From NCBI GenBank assembly GCA_963708205.1, contig OY970196.1, positions 62,001 to 126,000 of the forward strand: a stretch of DNA of 64,000 nt, written 5' to 3'. The notes under the pieces are model-generated. The model saw only the letters and a program-made list of their open reading frames with translations. It had not been told where the DNA came from and did not search any database. The position numbers were made by a program, and so were the translations under genes. This DNA comes from CAVYTF01 sp963708205. GTDB taxonomy: Bacteria > Bacteroidota > Bacteroidia > Chitinophagales > Chitinophagaceae. This document shows positions 34,443 to 42,454 of the stretch, piece after piece (within the stretch, counting starts at the first letter, position 1; each line of letters starts with the position of its first letter).

Positions 34443-36047
34443 ATGTCGTTACAAACTGATTTGTTGCCAAATCCCAGTCTGCTTAAATCCGGTCTTTCGC
34501 AAATAAAAGACCTGCATTATCAACTTTCCCCTGAAGAATTAACCCAGCAAACGTTACAGAGAAATGAAGGTGTTTTAAACGATACTGGCGCGCTTTGTAT
34601 TATTACGGGAAAATTTACAGGTCGCTGTCCGCAGGATAAATTTATTGTGAAGGATGCAAAAACCAGCAACACCATTGATTGGAATAATTTCAATCAACCC
34701 ATTGAAGAAAAGTATTTTTTAAGTTTAAGAAAAAAAATATTAGCATATTTAAATGTCCGCAACAAAGTTTGGGTGCGTGATTGTTTTGCATGTGCAGATG
34801 AAAATTTTAAAATCAATATCCGTGTAATAACCGAAAATCCCTGGAGCAATTTATTTGCTTACAACATGTTTCTTCGTCCGCGCGAAAATGAGCTTGAAAA
34901 TTTTGAACCTGACTGGCATGTAATTCAAGCACCATCTTTTAAAGCAAATCCAACAACAGATGGCGTTCCGAGAGAAAACTTTACCATAGTTTCTTTTACG
35001 CATAAAACAATTCTTATTGGTGGTTCGGGTTATACAGGAGAAATAAAAAAAGGAATTTTTAGTGTTTTAAATTATTTGTTGCCGAAAGAAAAAGGCGTGC
35101 TGAGCATGCATTGCAGCGCAAATGTTGGCAAAAAAAATGATGTTGCTATTTTTTTTGGATTGAGCGGAACAGGCAAAACAACATTAAGTGCAGACCCTGA
35201 AAGAAAATTAATTGGTGATGATGAACATGGCTGGACGTTTGATTCTGTTTTCAATTTTGAAGGTGGCTGTTATGCAAAATGCATTGAACTGAATGAAGAA
35301 AAAGAACCTGAAATTTTCAATGCAATTCGTGCAGGTGCGTTGGTAGAAAATGTAACTTTTTGCAAAGGCACTAATAAAATAAATTTTGCCGATAAATCTA
35401 TCACAGAAAATACACGGGTAAGTTATCCTTTAGATTTTATCAGCAATTCACTTGAGCCAAGTGTAAGCGGAATTCCAAAAAATATTTTCTTTTTAACGTG
35501 TGATGCTTCGGGTGTTTTGCCACCCGTTAGCAAGCTTTCGCCACAACAGGCGATGTATCAATTTATAAGTGGCTACACAGCAAAAGTTGCCGGGACTGAA
35601 ACTGGTGTTACTGAGCCGAAAGCCACATTCAGCGCATGTTTCGGCGCACCATTTCTTCCATTGCATCCGGCATTTTATGCGGAAATGTTAGGCAAAAAAA
35701 TGAGGAGACAAAATGTAAATGTTTGGTTGATAAACACAGGATGGAGTGGCGGCAGATATGGTATTGGTAAGCGAATAAAACTTTGTTACACAAGAGCAAT
35801 TATTACTGCAATATTGAATAATGAATTGAATGTGCCTTTTGAAAAGCATCCTGTTTTTGGTGTAAAAATTCCTTTGGTTTGTCCCAACATTCCATCTGAA
35901 ATCTTAAATCCTCGCGATACCTGGACTGATAAAAAAGAATATGATAAATGTGCAAATGATCTTGCAAAAAAATTCATTGCAAATTTTGAAAAATATGCTG
36001 CAAATGTTTCCCGGGAAATATTAAATGCTGCGCCTGTTGTAATTTAA
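34443..36047 (+). CDS. pckA: Phosphoenolpyruvate carboxykinase (ATP)
   Basis: A 534-residue gluconeogenic enzyme that turns oxaloacetate and ATP into phosphoenolpyruvate, CO2 and ADP. The ATP type is shown by the P-loop GLSGTGKTT (residues 239-247) followed by LSADPERKLIGDDEHGW, with the N-terminal substrate motif TGRCPQDKFIV and the RVSYPLDFI segment. Full length. It has its own -7 box and terminator, so is monocistronic. It would supply triose phosphates for glycogen synthesis when the cell grows on organic acids. Confidence 0.97.
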   Translation: MSLQTDLLPNPSLLKSGLSQIKDLHYQLSPEELTQQTLQRNEGVLNDTGALCIITGKFTGRCPQDKFIVKDAKTSNTIDWNNFNQPIEEKYFLSLRKKILAYLNVRNKVWVRDCFACADENFKINIRVITENPWSNLFAYNMFLRPRENELENFEPDWHVIQAPSFKANPTTDGVPRENFTIVSFTHKTILIGGSGYTGEIKKGIFSVLNYLLPKEKGVLSMHCSANVGKKNDVAIFFGLSGTGKTTLSADPERKLIGDDEHGWTFDSVFNFEGGCYAKCIELNEEKEPEIFNAIRAGALVENVTFCKGTNKINFADKSITENTRVSYPLDFISNSLEPSVSGIPKNIFFLTCDASGVLPPVSKLSPQQAMYQFISGYTAKVAGTETGVTEPKATFSACFGAPFLPLHPAFYAEMLGKKMRRQNVNVWLINTGWSGGRYGIGKRIKLCYTRAIITAILNNELNVPFEKHPVFGVKIPLVCPNIPSEILNPRDTWTDKKEYDKCANDLAKKFIANFEKYAANVSREILNAAPVVI

Positions 36048-36082
36048 TTAATGTACCTCGGCAATTGCTTGCATAAAAAAAA

Positions 36083-36103
36083 CCCCATCTTAAAAAGATG
36101 GAG
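36083..36103. terminator. Bidirectional terminator between pckA and htpG
   Basis: CCCCATCTT and AAGATGGAG form a 9-bp stem with one mismatched end, flanked by A-rich sequence on the left and TTTT on the right, so that the hairpin is followed by T in both directions (eight T on the minus strand). Serves the two convergent genes. Confidence 0.8.
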
Positions 36104-36111
36104 TTTTAAAA

Positions 36112-36131
36112 TTATATAAGCGCTTATATAA
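36112..36131. repeat. Perfect 20-bp palindrome after htpG
   Basis: TTATATAAGC and its exact complement GCTTATATAA meet with no spacer, one base past the htpG stop codon and nine bases before the bidirectional terminator. It may extend the terminator structure or bind a dimeric protein; no function is shown. Confidence 0.7.
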
Positions 36132-36132
36132 A

Positions 36133-38049
36133 TTATACTTCTAAAATAATATTGCTTTTCTTTTCTTCCATTAAATCCACGCTTCGGTTGATGAAATTTG
36201 TAAGATCATTTCCTTTTAATAGTCCCTGGGAAAGAAGCGCCAAATCAGCAAGATTGTGAATTTGCTTTTCTTTTTTTGAAGCATCATTTTCTTTCATCAA
36301 AGATTTATAAATCGGATGATTGCCGTTAACAGTCAATGTTACTTCATCAGGCATCTGCGCATAAAATGCAGTCATTCCATTCCCACCCATGTTTGCCATG
36401 TCTTTCATCCTTCTCATAAACTCAGGACGTGTTGCCACAACAGGCGCTGCTTCTTTACTTAATCCTTTTACTTCAACAGTTACATGCAAATCTGCAATAG
36501 GGAATTCAAATAATTTTTTCAATTGTTCAGTCTCATCTTTGCTCAAAACACTTTCGTTATTTTCCTGCTTATCAATTAAATTATCAGCAATGTCTGCATC
36601 AACTCTTACGAAGTGAATATCATTCCATTTCATTTCCATATTATTGATGAAAGCCGCATCCACCAAAGTTTCCAGCTTTACAACAATATAATTTTTTGCC
36701 AAAGCAGCTTGTATATATGCATCCTGCTGCACAGGATTTGTAGTGTACAAAATCACCTGTTTACCTTCTTTATTTTTCTGCAAAGTTTCGGTTGCCAGCT
36801 TATATTCTTCCATTGTATAAAACTTCAACGGAGCCTTTTCACTTTGGCCTTCAGCAGGTTTTGCAGATGGCTGCACTGCTACACTTTCCATTATAAAAAA
36901 CTTATTGGCTTTCTCTAAAAATTTATCATCCGTCATCATTCCATACTTCACAAATAATCCGAGACTTTCCCATTTATTTTCAAACTCAGCTCTTTCATTT
37001 CTGAAAATTTCTTCTAATTTATCAGCAACTTTTTTGGTGATATGATTATTTATTTTCTTCACATTTGGATCGCCCTGCAAATAACTTCTGCTAACATTTA
37101 AAGGAATATCAGGACTGTCAATAACGCCATGCAACAGCATCAAAAATTCAGGAACAATATCTTTTACTTCGTCTGTAACAAAGACCTGGTTTGAGTATAA
37201 CTGAATTTTATCTTTTTGAATTTCGTAGCTCTGTTTTATTTTAGGGAAATATAAAATGCCTGTGAGATTGAAAGGATAATCAACATTCAGATGAATCCAG
37301 AACAATGGTGTTTCTCCAAAAGGATATAGCTCGCGATAAAATTTTTCGTAATCTTCTTTGGTTAATTCAGAAGGCTTTTTGATCCAGATAGGATTGGTAT
37401 TGTTGATAGGTTTTTCTTCTTCATCTTTTTTCTTTTCTTCAGCAACATCATTAAAATAAATTGGTATCGGCAAGAACCTGCAAAACTTTTCGAGGATAGA
37501 TTTGATTCGGCTTGCTTCTAAAAATTCTTTGCTGTCTTCATTGATATGTAAAACAATTTTTGTTCCCCTTTCACTATAATCAATATCATATAATTCAAAT
37601 TCAGGACTACCATCGCAACTCCAATATACACCGCTTTCATCAAGATAACTTTTTGTAAAAATTTCTACCTTGTCACTCACCATGAAAGCGCTGTAAAAAC
37701 CCAAGCCGAAATGCCCGATAATATTGGCATCTTTATATTTATTCATAAACTCTTCAGCGCCGCTAAACGCAACCTGGTTTATGTATTTATCAACTTCTCC
37801 GCTTGTCATACCAACGCCGTGATCCTGGATGGTCAGGGTTTTTTCTTTCGCATCGAGCGTTACATCAATCCGCAGCTCTCCGAGTTCGCCTTTCGCTTCT
37901 CCGAGAGAAGAAAGTGTTTTTAATTTTTGAGAAGCATCAACCGCATTGCTGATAAGCTCGCGAAGAAAAATCTCATGATCGCTGTAAAGAAATTTTTTGA
38001 TGATGGGAAAAATGTTTTCCGTTGTTACTCTTATCTGACCTTTTTGCAT
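36133..38049 (-). CDS. htpG: Molecular chaperone HtpG (Hsp90)
   Basis: A 638-residue Hsp90 family chaperone. The GHKL ATPase domain shows FLRELISNAVDASQKLKTLS, the DHGVGMTSGEVDKYINQVA motif and GHFGLGFYSAFMV, followed by the middle domain with SRSYLQGDPNVKKINNHI and a C-terminal dimerisation region. It differs from E. coli HtpG by an acidic linker (EEKKKDEEEKPINN) near residue 210. A dyad in the upstream gap may be involved in heat-shock control. Monocistronic. Confidence 0.96.
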   Translation of the reverse strand: MQKGQIRVTTENIFPIIKKFLYSDHEIFLRELISNAVDASQKLKTLSSLGEAKGELGELRIDVTLDAKEKTLTIQDHGVGMTSGEVDKYINQVAFSGAEEFMNKYKDANIIGHFGLGFYSAFMVSDKVEIFTKSYLDESGVYWSCDGSPEFELYDIDYSERGTKIVLHINEDSKEFLEASRIKSILEKFCRFLPIPIYFNDVAEEKKKDEEEKPINNTNPIWIKKPSELTKEDYEKFYRELYPFGETPLFWIHLNVDYPFNLTGILYFPKIKQSYEIQKDKIQLYSNQVFVTDEVKDIVPEFLMLLHGVIDSPDIPLNVSRSYLQGDPNVKKINNHITKKVADKLEEIFRNERAEFENKWESLGLFVKYGMMTDDKFLEKANKFFIMESVAVQPSAKPAEGQSEKAPLKFYTMEEYKLATETLQKNKEGKQVILYTTNPVQQDAYIQAALAKNYIVVKLETLVDAAFINNMEMKWNDIHFVRVDADIADNLIDKQENNESVLSKDETEQLKKLFEFPIADLHVTVEVKGLSKEAAPVVATRPEFMRRMKDMANMGGNGMTAFYAQMPDEVTLTVNGNHPIYKSLMKENDASKKEKQIHNLADLALLSQGLLKGNDLTNFINRSVDLMEEKKSNIILEV

Positions 38050-38131
38050 AAGAAAAATTATTTCAGGATGTTTTTAGAAATTATTTTATTGAAAACATAG
38101 TAAACAAAGAAAATACCAACCTTATATATTG

Positions 38132-38144
38132 TGACAGTGTGTCA
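38132..38144. promoter_or_regulatory. Dyad TGACA-GTG-TGTCA upstream of htpG
   Basis: A 13-bp inverted repeat with 5-bp arms and a 3-bp centre, about 83 bases before the htpG start and 60 bases before the small secreted OB-fold gene on the other strand. It does not match the CIRCE/HrcA consensus. A role as an operator for either gene is only a possibility. Confidence 0.35.
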
Positions 38145-38177
38145 ATTATTCTTCGTAATTATTTGATTCAAAAAAAT

Positions 38178-38185
38178 TACTTTTG
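38178..38185 (+). promoter_or_regulatory. Bacteroidota-type -7 box of small secreted OB-fold-like gene
   Basis: TACTTTTG matches TAnnTTTG and lies 19 bases before the ATG at 38205. Confidence 0.4.
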
Positions 38186-38204
38186 AGCAAAATTTATAAT
38201 CATC

Positions 38205-38543
38205 ATGAAATATGTTTTCTTCTTGTCAATTTTATTTGCTGTTTCAGCACACGCACAAACCATAACGCCTGAACAAACCAAAGACAACATTGGCAAAAAA
38301 GCCACTGTTTGCGGTACTGTTTTTAATGTGCATAGCGGCGCGCATTTTACTTATATAAATTTTGGCGATGCTTACCCAAAACAAATATTTACAGTAGTCT
38401 TAAAAAATGAAGATGCATCTAAATTTTCTTTTTCGCTCGATTCACTTGCAAAGAAAAATATTTGTGTTACAGGCATGATAAAATCTTTCCAGGATAAACC
38501 TGAAATAGATGCCTCAACTGCTGATCAAATAAAAATGCAATAA
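38205..38543 (+). CDS. Small secreted OB-fold-like protein
   Basis: A 112-residue protein with a clear signal peptide (MKYVFFLSILFAVSAHAQ). The mature part reads KKATVCGTVFNVHSGAHFTYINFG and KNICVTGMIKSFQDKPEI; the order of short beta strands with VCGTV at the start and VTGMI near the end is like OB-fold domains found in exported proteins next to nuclease domains. Two cysteines (VCG, ICV) could pair. No enzyme activity is suggested. It has its own -7 box. Confidence 0.75.
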   Translation: MKYVFFLSILFAVSAHAQTITPEQTKDNIGKKATVCGTVFNVHSGAHFTYINFGDAYPKQIFTVVLKNEDASKFSFSLDSLAKKNICVTGMIKSFQDKPEIDASTADQIKMQ

Positions 38544-38626
38544 TTCACAACTGTTTAAAAATGAATTTTGCATTTCATGCATAAAAACTAACTTGCGTTC
38601 TTATTTTAAACCACAAACAAATAAAA

Positions 38627-39070
38627 ATGAAAAAATTAGTAACAATTACAGCCTTATCACTTGCTTTTGCAGCCTGTAACAATGGCTCTTCAAGCAGTTC
38701 TTCAACCGATTCTTCTACAACAATGAAAGACACTTCATCCATGTCTGCAGCACCTGCTGCGGCTGACACATCTTCTAAAATGGCTGACACTACAATGAAC
38801 AACAGCAGCAACATGAGCAGCACTACAAGTTCTGCGAAGGAAGGAACTATGATGATGACAGGTGGAAAAATGATGGTAATGAAAGGTGGCGCGTGGGTAG
38901 CTATGGATAAGCCAATGAAATGCAGCGATGGGTGCAAAGTTATGACCAATGGTGAAGTAAAAATGAAAGGCGATAAAAAAATGATGCTGACTGAAGGAAT
39001 GATGATTGATGCTGATGGCAACATGACTGACGCTACGGGCAAGATGGTATCAATGGAGCCAAAAAAATAA
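38627..39070 (+). CDS. DUF6799-like Met-rich lipoprotein
   Basis: A 147-residue lipoprotein (MKKLVTITALSLAFAACN, lipid Cys at residue 17). A long Ser/Thr/Met/Ala low-complexity linker (about residues 18-70) precedes a domain with repeated glycine-centred beta turns: TMMMTGGKMMVMKGGAWVAM, MKCSDGCKVMTNGEVKMKG, and MMIDADGNMTDATGKMV. The repeat-like pattern of short strands matches DUF6799. The high Met content with two Cys (CSDGC) might allow metal binding, which is speculation. It is followed by a strong terminator, so is transcribed alone or with the gene 84 bases upstream. Confidence 0.75.
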   Translation: MKKLVTITALSLAFAACNNGSSSSSSTDSSTTMKDTSSMSAAPAAADTSSKMADTTMNNSSNMSSTTSSAKEGTMMMTGGKMMVMKGGAWVAMDKPMKCSDGCKVMTNGEVKMKGDKKMMLTEGMMIDADGNMTDATGKMVSMEPKK

Positions 39071-39091
39071 CTTAGAAAAGCTTAATTTATC

Positions 39092-39117
39092 AAAACCTCT
39101 TTCGGGAGGTTTTTTTA
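39092..39117 (+). terminator. Rho-independent terminator
   Basis: AACCTC and GAGGTT arms with a short TTTCGG-type loop (39094-39111), followed by seven T. It ends the DUF6799-like gene. Confidence 0.85.
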
Positions 39118-39165
39118 TTTGTGCAATGCAAACATTGTAATTTGTGCAACTCAAAAACATCTGCC

Positions 39166-40626
39166 ATGCGAAAAATATTTACTTCTGTTCTTATCATTTT
39201 AATTTCATTTTTTATTCATACTAAAACAAATGCGGCGGCGCTTGATACCTTTATTACCAAAGGAAAAAGAATAATTATTTATACAACTGCAGACAGCACC
39301 AACCTAAGAATAACGCCAACTGATACTTTGCAATTTTCAGCATTCGGACAGCCACTTGAAACACAGCCATGCATTTTTGTTGATCCTTCCAAAACCTTTC
39401 AAACCTTTGTCGGCATTGGCGGCGCGCTTACTGATGCTGTTGCTGAAACATTTTACAAACTTCCCAAAGACAAGCAACAGGAAATTTTACAAAATTATTT
39501 TGATGCAGATAAAGGCATTGGTTACACGCTTGCCCGAACAAATATTCATAGCTGCGATTTTTCTTCCGGCAGCTATACTTACGTTGCTGAAAACGACACC
39601 GCTTTAAAAACTTTCAGTGTTAAGCATGATGAAGAATTCCGCATTCCATTTATCAAAGCTGCAATTGCAGAAACGCATGATCATCTTACCATTTTCGCCA
39701 CGCCATGGAGTCCGCCCGATTGGATGAAAACTAATCACAGCATGCTGCATTCTGGCAAGTTGTTGCCTTCCTGTTATCAAAGCTGGGCGAAATATTATAT
39801 CAAGTTTATCCAGGCATATAAAAAAGAAGGTATCAACATTTGGGGACTTAGTGTTCAGAATGAACCGATGGCAAACCAGGTTTGGGAGTCTTGTTATTTT
39901 TCAGGAGAAGATGAAAGAGATTTCATTAAAAATTATTTAGGACCAACACTTGCAAAAGCAGGAATGCAAAATAAAAAACTGATCGCGTGGGATCATAATC
40001 GCGATCTCATCTATCAAAGGGCAAGCACTGTTTTGAATGATCCTGCAGCAGCAAAATATGTTTGGGGAATTGGCTTTCATTGGTATGAAGACTGGACAGG
40101 CGGCGGAAAAATATTTGAGAATGTAAAGCGTGTTTCTGAAGCATTTCCCAACACGCATTTGATTTTTACAGAAGGTTGCACAGAACGCTTCAATATTGAT
40201 TCAATAAACTTATGGAAATGGGGAGAAACATACGGAAGATCTATGATCAATGATTTCAATAACAATACTGTTGGCTGGTGCGACTGGAATATTTTGCTTG
40301 ATGAAAAAGGCGGACCAAATCATGTAGGCAATTATTGCTTCGCGCCTGTGCATGCCGATACGAAGACAGGAAAATTATATTACCTCAGTTCATTTTATTA
40401 TATCGGTCATTTTTCTAAATTTATTCGTCCCGGTGCGAAGAGAATTATCAGTTCTTCCTCTCGCGGACAGATACTGACAACTGCTTTTAAAAATGTTGAT
40501 GGAAAAATTGCTGTCGTGGTAATGAACCAGAGCAACGAAACTATTCCCTATTATTTATGGATCGAAGGAAAAGCCGCAAAAACAGTGAGCTTGCCGCATT
40601 CGATAGAGACACTTGTGATACAGTAA
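39166..40626 (+). CDS. GH30 glycoside hydrolase (glucosylceramidase-like)
   Basis: A 486-residue exported enzyme. The signal peptide is MRKIFTSVLIILISFFIHTK. The GH30 fold is shown by FQTFVGIGGALTDAVAETF, LARTNIHSCDFS, ATPWSPPDWMK, the acid/base motif GLSVQNEPMA (Glu 233) and the nucleophile motif LIFTEGCTE (Glu 336), with a small C-terminal beta domain. GH30 subfamilies hydrolyse beta-glucosyl, beta-1,6-glucan or beta-xylosyl links; the seen motifs fit the glucosylceramidase/beta-1,6-glucanase side. ATG at 39166 begins the signal peptide; an earlier in-frame GTG is rejected. Both neighbours appear to be unrelated. Confidence 0.92.
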   Translation: MRKIFTSVLIILISFFIHTKTNAAALDTFITKGKRIIIYTTADSTNLRITPTDTLQFSAFGQPLETQPCIFVDPSKTFQTFVGIGGALTDAVAETFYKLPKDKQQEILQNYFDADKGIGYTLARTNIHSCDFSSGSYTYVAENDTALKTFSVKHDEEFRIPFIKAAIAETHDHLTIFATPWSPPDWMKTNHSMLHSGKLLPSCYQSWAKYYIKFIQAYKKEGINIWGLSVQNEPMANQVWESCYFSGEDERDFIKNYLGPTLAKAGMQNKKLIAWDHNRDLIYQRASTVLNDPAAAKYVWGIGFHWYEDWTGGGKIFENVKRVSEAFPNTHLIFTEGCTERFNIDSINLWKWGETYGRSMINDFNNNTVGWCDWNILLDEKGGPNHVGNYCFAPVHADTKTGKLYYLSSFYYIGHFSKFIRPGAKRIISSSSRGQILTTAFKNVDGKIAVVVMNQSNETIPYYLWIEGKAAKTVSLPHSIETLVIQ

Positions 40627-40774
40627 ATTATTGACCTTGAGTTGATAACCTGAATGATGCTCTAAACATGTTTGCTAACAAAATTATAGGGCAAGGTAGA
40701 AGGGTCAATGACGATGCATGCTGAAACCCGCATTAGACCGGGAGGATTTTAAAAAATATTAAAAGTTTAAGTTT

Positions 40775-41236
40775 ATGCAAAAAGAGTTGCTGCAGGCAAT
40801 GATCGTTCAAAACCGAATGACTTCTTTTTATTCATTCAACAAAATCAACAATGAAAATAAAGGTTTCAGGCTGAACGCGAATGCGGCATCCGTTGGTTTT
40901 ATCTATCGGCATATCGGCGAGTTGATGAATATATTTGGTCAGTTTTTTGGTGTTACCACGGATATTAAAAATACGACGATGGGGCAAACGGATACAGGAC
41001 AGGGTTTTGATATTGAAACAACCAAAGAATATATTGACAAGGGTTATGCAATGCTTGAAAACCTTGTAAGAGATACAAAAGATGAAGAATGGCTTATGTC
41101 TGTTGACACACCTTTTTTTGGAACAGTATCAAGGATGAGGCTTTTTTCACACGTTCTTTTCCATAACTCGCACCACGCGGGACAAATTGCTTTGACTTTA
41201 TCAAAAGGGAAAAAGTTTCCAATGACAGCAAACTGA
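40775..41236 (+). CDS. DinB family protein
   Basis: A 153-residue four-helix DinB/YfiT-like protein. The metal-binding histidines are visible in FIYRHIGELM (about residue 49) and in the closing FHNSHHAGQIALTL. DinB-fold proteins include bacillithiol or mycothiol S-transferases and many with no known role. Codon use includes more G/C-ending codons (ACG, CGG, GCG) than its neighbours, and the 148-base leader (ending in a GC-rich stretch) is also unlike other gaps here, so recent acquisition is possible. The gene stands alone between GH30 and a convergent folE. Confidence 0.85.
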   Translation: MQKELLQAMIVQNRMTSFYSFNKINNENKGFRLNANAASVGFIYRHIGELMNIFGQFFGVTTDIKNTTMGQTDTGQGFDIETTKEYIDKGYAMLENLVRDTKDEEWLMSVDTPFFGTVSRMRLFSHVLFHNSHHAGQIALTLSKGKKFPMTAN

Positions 41237-41280
41237 ATTTTTCAGAAGTACAAAGCCTAATAGAAAAGAGAAACTTGAAC

Positions 41281-41309
41281 GGAGCGTCGCAACGATGCTG
41301 CTATGAAAA
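41281..41309 (-). repeat. Interspersed intergenic repeat, copy D
   Basis: On the minus strand TTTTTCATAGCAGCATCGTT then GCGACGCTCC; differs from copy B in two positions over the first 25 bases and shares TTTCTCTTTT-like sequence after it. Lies in the gap between the convergent DinB and folE genes. Confidence 0.65.
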
Positions 41310-41332
41310 ACAAGAGCTGACCACAAAAAAAA

Positions 41333-41929
41333 TTAACTCAAATGCGCAGTGATCAGTTTTAAAAATTCGCTGCGTGTTTTATCCTGCTCAAACACTCCGG
41401 AAAAGGCGGAAGTTGTGGTTACCGAATTTTGTTTTTGTACGCCGCGCATCATCATACACAAATGTTTTGCTTCTATCACCACAGCTACGCCTAAAGGATT
41501 CAAAGCATCCTGAATCGCATCTAGAATCTGCGTGGTCAGTCTCTCCTGCACTTGCAGCCTTCGTGAAAAAATATCAACAACACGCGCGAGTTTGCTTAAG
41601 CCAGTTATCCATCCGTTTGGTATGTATGCGATGTGCGCCTTGCCGATAAATGGCAGCATGTGGTGCTCGCAAAGGCTGTATAATTCTATATCTTTTACAA
41701 TGATCATCTCGCTTGATTTTTCATGAAACTTTGCTGAGTTTAGCACAGCATAAGCATCCAGTGAATAACCTTGTGTGAGAAACTGCATTGCTTTTGCAAG
41801 ACGTTCCGGTGTCTTCAAAAGTCCTTCTCTGGCTGCATCTTCGCCAATTGCTTCTAAAATATCTGTATAGCTTTGCTGCAGTTTTTCTGTTGCTGCATCA
41901 TCGTACTGTTCTATTTTTTTATATGCCAT
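41333..41929 (-). CDS. folE: GTP cyclohydrolase I
   Basis: A 198-residue type IA enzyme that converts GTP to dihydroneopterin triphosphate, the first pterin precursor. Zinc and substrate motifs are intact: LYSLCEHHMLPFIGKAHIAY, GLSKLARVVDIFSRRLQVQE, and the later AKHLCMMMRGVQ (third zinc ligand Cys). Length is normal. It is 36 bases downstream of the PTPS-like gene on the same strand, so the two are likely an operon. Confidence 0.96.
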   Translation of the reverse strand: MAYKKIEQYDDAATEKLQQSYTDILEAIGEDAAREGLLKTPERLAKAMQFLTQGYSLDAYAVLNSAKFHEKSSEMIIVKDIELYSLCEHHMLPFIGKAHIAYIPNGWITGLSKLARVVDIFSRRLQVQERLTTQILDAIQDALNPLGVAVVIEAKHLCMMMRGVQKQNSVTTTSAFSGVFEQDKTRSEFLKLITAHLS

Positions 41930-41965
41930 GCGTTTATGGTTGAATGAATTATTACTATTGATTTT

Positions 41966-42376
41966 TTATCCGCCAAAATATTCTGCAAAAAATCTTGGCG
42001 TTTCACATAGTTTGATGCAGTGAAGCTGCACATGCGATGGTAAATGTGGCTGCAGTTGTTTCCATATTTCAATTACGAGGTTTTCTGTGCTGCAGATTTT
42101 ATCTTTCAGAAAAGGCACATCAAGATTAAGATTTTTATGATCTAATTTATCGGTGATATGTTCCTTAATTATTTTTTTTAATTTTTTTACATCCATCAGA
42201 AAGCCGGTGTCAGCCTGTATTTCACCTTTTATTGTTACATAAAGATCATAGTTGTGTCCATGCCAGTTTTCATTTGCGCATGCTCCGAATTCTTCGTTGT
42301 TTTTTTCATCGCTCCAACCAGGATTATATAATTTATGTGTGGCGTTAAAATAAACCAGCCTTGTGAGATAGATCAT
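41966..42376 (-). CDS. 6-pyruvoyl-tetrahydropterin synthase / QueD family protein
   Basis: A 136-residue T-fold enzyme acting on dihydroneopterin triphosphate. Zinc ligands are His 14 (FNATHKLY) and His 39 and 41 (WHGHNYDL). The catalytic Cys (Cys 33) sits six residues before the first HGH histidine (CANENWHGHNY), a spacing like eukaryotic PTPS rather than E. coli QueD (C-x3-HGH). The conserved Glu is at the end (IKLCETPRFFAEY). Product could be 6-pyruvoyl- or 6-carboxy-tetrahydropterin; no queC, queE or queF is in the window. Pairs with folE. Confidence 0.88.
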   Translation of the reverse strand: MIYLTRLVYFNATHKLYNPGWSDEKNNEEFGACANENWHGHNYDLYVTIKGEIQADTGFLMDVKKLKKIIKEHITDKLDHKNLNLDVPFLKDKICSTENLVIEIWKQLQPHLPSHVQLHCIKLCETPRFFAEYFGG

Positions 42377-42454
42377 TTACTAACAAAAAATTTCCGCAAA
42401 GTTACGGCAAGAAATTCTGTGCATTTTGATATTTGCATCAGACCTTTGCGAATT

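Noticed and set aside
38575..39042. Minus-strand 155-codon frame opposite the Met-rich lipoprotein
   Set aside because: Antisense of Met/Ser-rich codons yields a false Ile/Val/Pro-rich hydrophobic frame; the forward lipoprotein has lipobox, family motifs and terminator.
42335..42454. N-terminal extension of mqnB
   Set aside because: The added 40 codons overlap the start of the divergent PTPS-like gene and do not resemble the family; ATG at 42455 gives the usual N-terminus.
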